From NCBI RefSeq assembly GCF_003202915.1, contig NZ_QGLP01000006.1:62001-126000 (forward strand): a stretch of DNA of 64,000 nt. Reading direction: 5' to 3'. A program made the position numbers and the translations under genes. Source of the DNA: Gilliamella apicola. GTDB lineage: Bacteria > Pseudomonadota > Gammaproteobacteria > Enterobacterales > Orbaceae. Each line of letters starts with the position of its first letter. Within the stretch, counting starts at the first letter, position 1. The notes under the pieces were generated by a model. The model was not told the origin of the DNA. It ran no database searches and saw nothing but the letters and a program-made list of their open reading frames with translations. Shown piece after piece: positions 63,199-64,000 of this stretch.

Positions 63199-64000
63199 TT
63201 AAGCTTTCAAGCTAATTAATTTACCATCTTGCTTAACAAAAGATTGATTAACATGAACATCTTCACTATTTTTAACAAATAGCGGTTCACTGACGATATT
63301 ATCGATAATTACATTATTAAATAACACGCTCTGGGCGTTCTCAATAAAGAATCCTTTGCCCGCTTCAGGTTTGACATCTTTAAACATATCAACTTCGCCT
63401 GGTTGTGCATTTTGTTGCATTGAAACCCGGATATTATCAAAAGAGATATTCGAAATTGGTGATTCAGGAATACCATATAAAAAGCCAGCATAAGCACGTA
63501 CATTTTTAGCAATAATGTTTGAAAAACTGATGTTATGGCAAGCGGGAGTGGCTTCATTTATTGGCATCGGCTCTTTATTCCAAACAATAGGATCATTCCC
63601 TTTCGGACCACAATAGTAGTAATAGTTCATCACAAAAGCAGATAGAACTTCGTCCATAACAATATTACTAAATGTGATATCAGAAATCGAGCCCCCTCGA
63701 CCTCGGCGAGTTTTGAATCTTACTCCGCGATCAGTTTTTTGGAATACACAATTAGTAATTGTGACATTACGGATGCAACCACTCATCTCACTACCAAGAA
63801 CCACGGCACCATGCCCATGAATCATATTACAATTAGTAATCAAAATGTTTTCACATGGGCTTTTTTCTGCCGTTTCTTCAGTGCCGGCTTTAATGGCAAT
63901 ACAATCATCGCCAACATCAATATAACAATTTGAAATTCTCACATTACGACAAGATTCAGGGTTAATACCATCGGTATTTGGCGAATCAGCCGGATTAAGA
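63199..64000 (-). CDS. GH28 polygalacturonase family protein, 5' truncated by window edge
   Basis: The frame stays open on the minus strand to the right window edge; 266 codons are visible, the C-terminal half or more of a family GH28 enzyme. The catalytic landmarks are in the visible part: NTDG (Asp) near the edge, DVGDDCIAIKAG (double Asp), the HGHG motif in MIHGHGAVVLGSE (His), and RFKTRRGRGG corresponding to the family RIK. Parallel beta-helix repeats (NVTITNC, ISDITFSNIV) follow. GH28 enzymes hydrolyse polygalacturonate or rhamnogalacturonan. It converges on the galacturonate catabolic genes. Whether it has a signal peptide cannot be seen. Confidence 0.92.
   Translation of the reverse strand, partial: LNPADSPNTDGINPESCRNVRISNCYIDVGDDCIAIKAGTEETAEKSPCENILITNCNMIHGHGAVVLGSEMSGCIRNVTITNCVFQKTDRGVRFKTRRGRGGSISDITFSNIVMDEVLSAFVMNYYYYCGPKGNDPIVWNKEPMPINEATPACHNISFSNIIAKNVRAYAGFLYGIPESPISNISFDNIRVSMQQNAQPGEVDMFKDVKPEAGKGFFIENAQSVLFNNVIIDNIVSEPLFVKNSEDVHVNQSFVKQDGKLISLKA

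Noticed and set aside
1-64000. CRISPR arrays, insertion sequences, prophage genes, tRNA or rRNA genes
   Set aside because: No regularly spaced repeats, transposase or integrase frames, phage structural genes or cloverleaf-like GC-rich segments were seen in the gaps; short tRNA-like elements could still escape reading by eye.

Overview
The window is AT-rich chromosomal DNA of a gammaproteobacterium. Gene content and order resemble enterobacterial and pasteurellal genomes (smpB/ratA-rnfH, secM-secA-mutT, degQ-degS, metJ/metB, galETKM, uxu/uxa). Strong A+T bias, citrate fermentation, and hexuronate, pectin and fructoside use fit Orbaceae, most likely a Gilliamella-type insect-gut symbiont. That taxonomic call is an inference from gene content; no rRNA or tRNA gene, insertion sequence, prophage or CRISPR array was seen.

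Layout. 1-7936: citrate fermentation. A truncated CitA/DpiB sensor kinase diverges from citS, a FAH-family gene (probable soluble oxaloacetate decarboxylase) and citCDEFX; citG is not present. 8019-13686: metB/metJ with met boxes, rpmE, degS-degQ, zapG and a DciA-like gene. 13941-20444: glucuronate module uxuB-uxaC-exuT diverging from uxuR-uxuA, with a CRP site and a UxuR-type operator between them. 20445-21512: a second promoter with UxuR-like and CRP sites, placed in front of a DUF3597 gene. 21602-26076: pth, prs, trmB, nfsA and a leaderless glucose-1-phosphatase homologue. 26077-32120: lacY-galE-galT-galK-galM behind three GalR-type operators. 32326-41597: an alpha/beta hydrolase lacking its nucleophile, coaD, rlmD, relA, folA, a glycosyltransferase, a small exported protein and a Tat-exported multicopper oxidase. 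41676-45952: a DeoR-controlled PTS operon of unknown substrate with two sugar-phosphate isomerases. 46136-52839: secM, secA, mutT, DUF4177, an SMR-like transporter pair, zur, rnfH, ratA and smpB. 52853-56298: LacI repressor, GH172 (DUF2961) glycosidase and CscB-type symporter. 56649-64000: lgoT-lgoR-uxaB-lgoD-uxaA (L-galactonate/galacturonate) facing a truncated GH28 polygalacturonase.

How it works together. The two hexuronate modules, about 40 kb apart, complement each other: UxaC serves both glucuronate and galacturonate, then UxuB/UxuA or UxaB/UxaA lead to 2-keto-3-deoxygluconate, and GH28 would release galacturonate from pectin. Citrate, galactosides, a PTS sugar and a fructoside-type disaccharide add further carbon sources. 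CRP-like sites lie before the uxu, PTS and (weaker) cit and cscB promoters, suggesting shared catabolite control.

Most notable observations: (i) a CscB-like symporter paired with a GH172 enzyme in place of an invertase, with its own LacI repressor; (ii) a SecM with the GIRAGP core but without the Phe and Trp-Ile positions of the E. coli arrest motif; (iii) a complete hexuronate-style promoter feeding a DUF3597 gene; (iv) the uncharacterised PTS/isomerase operon.
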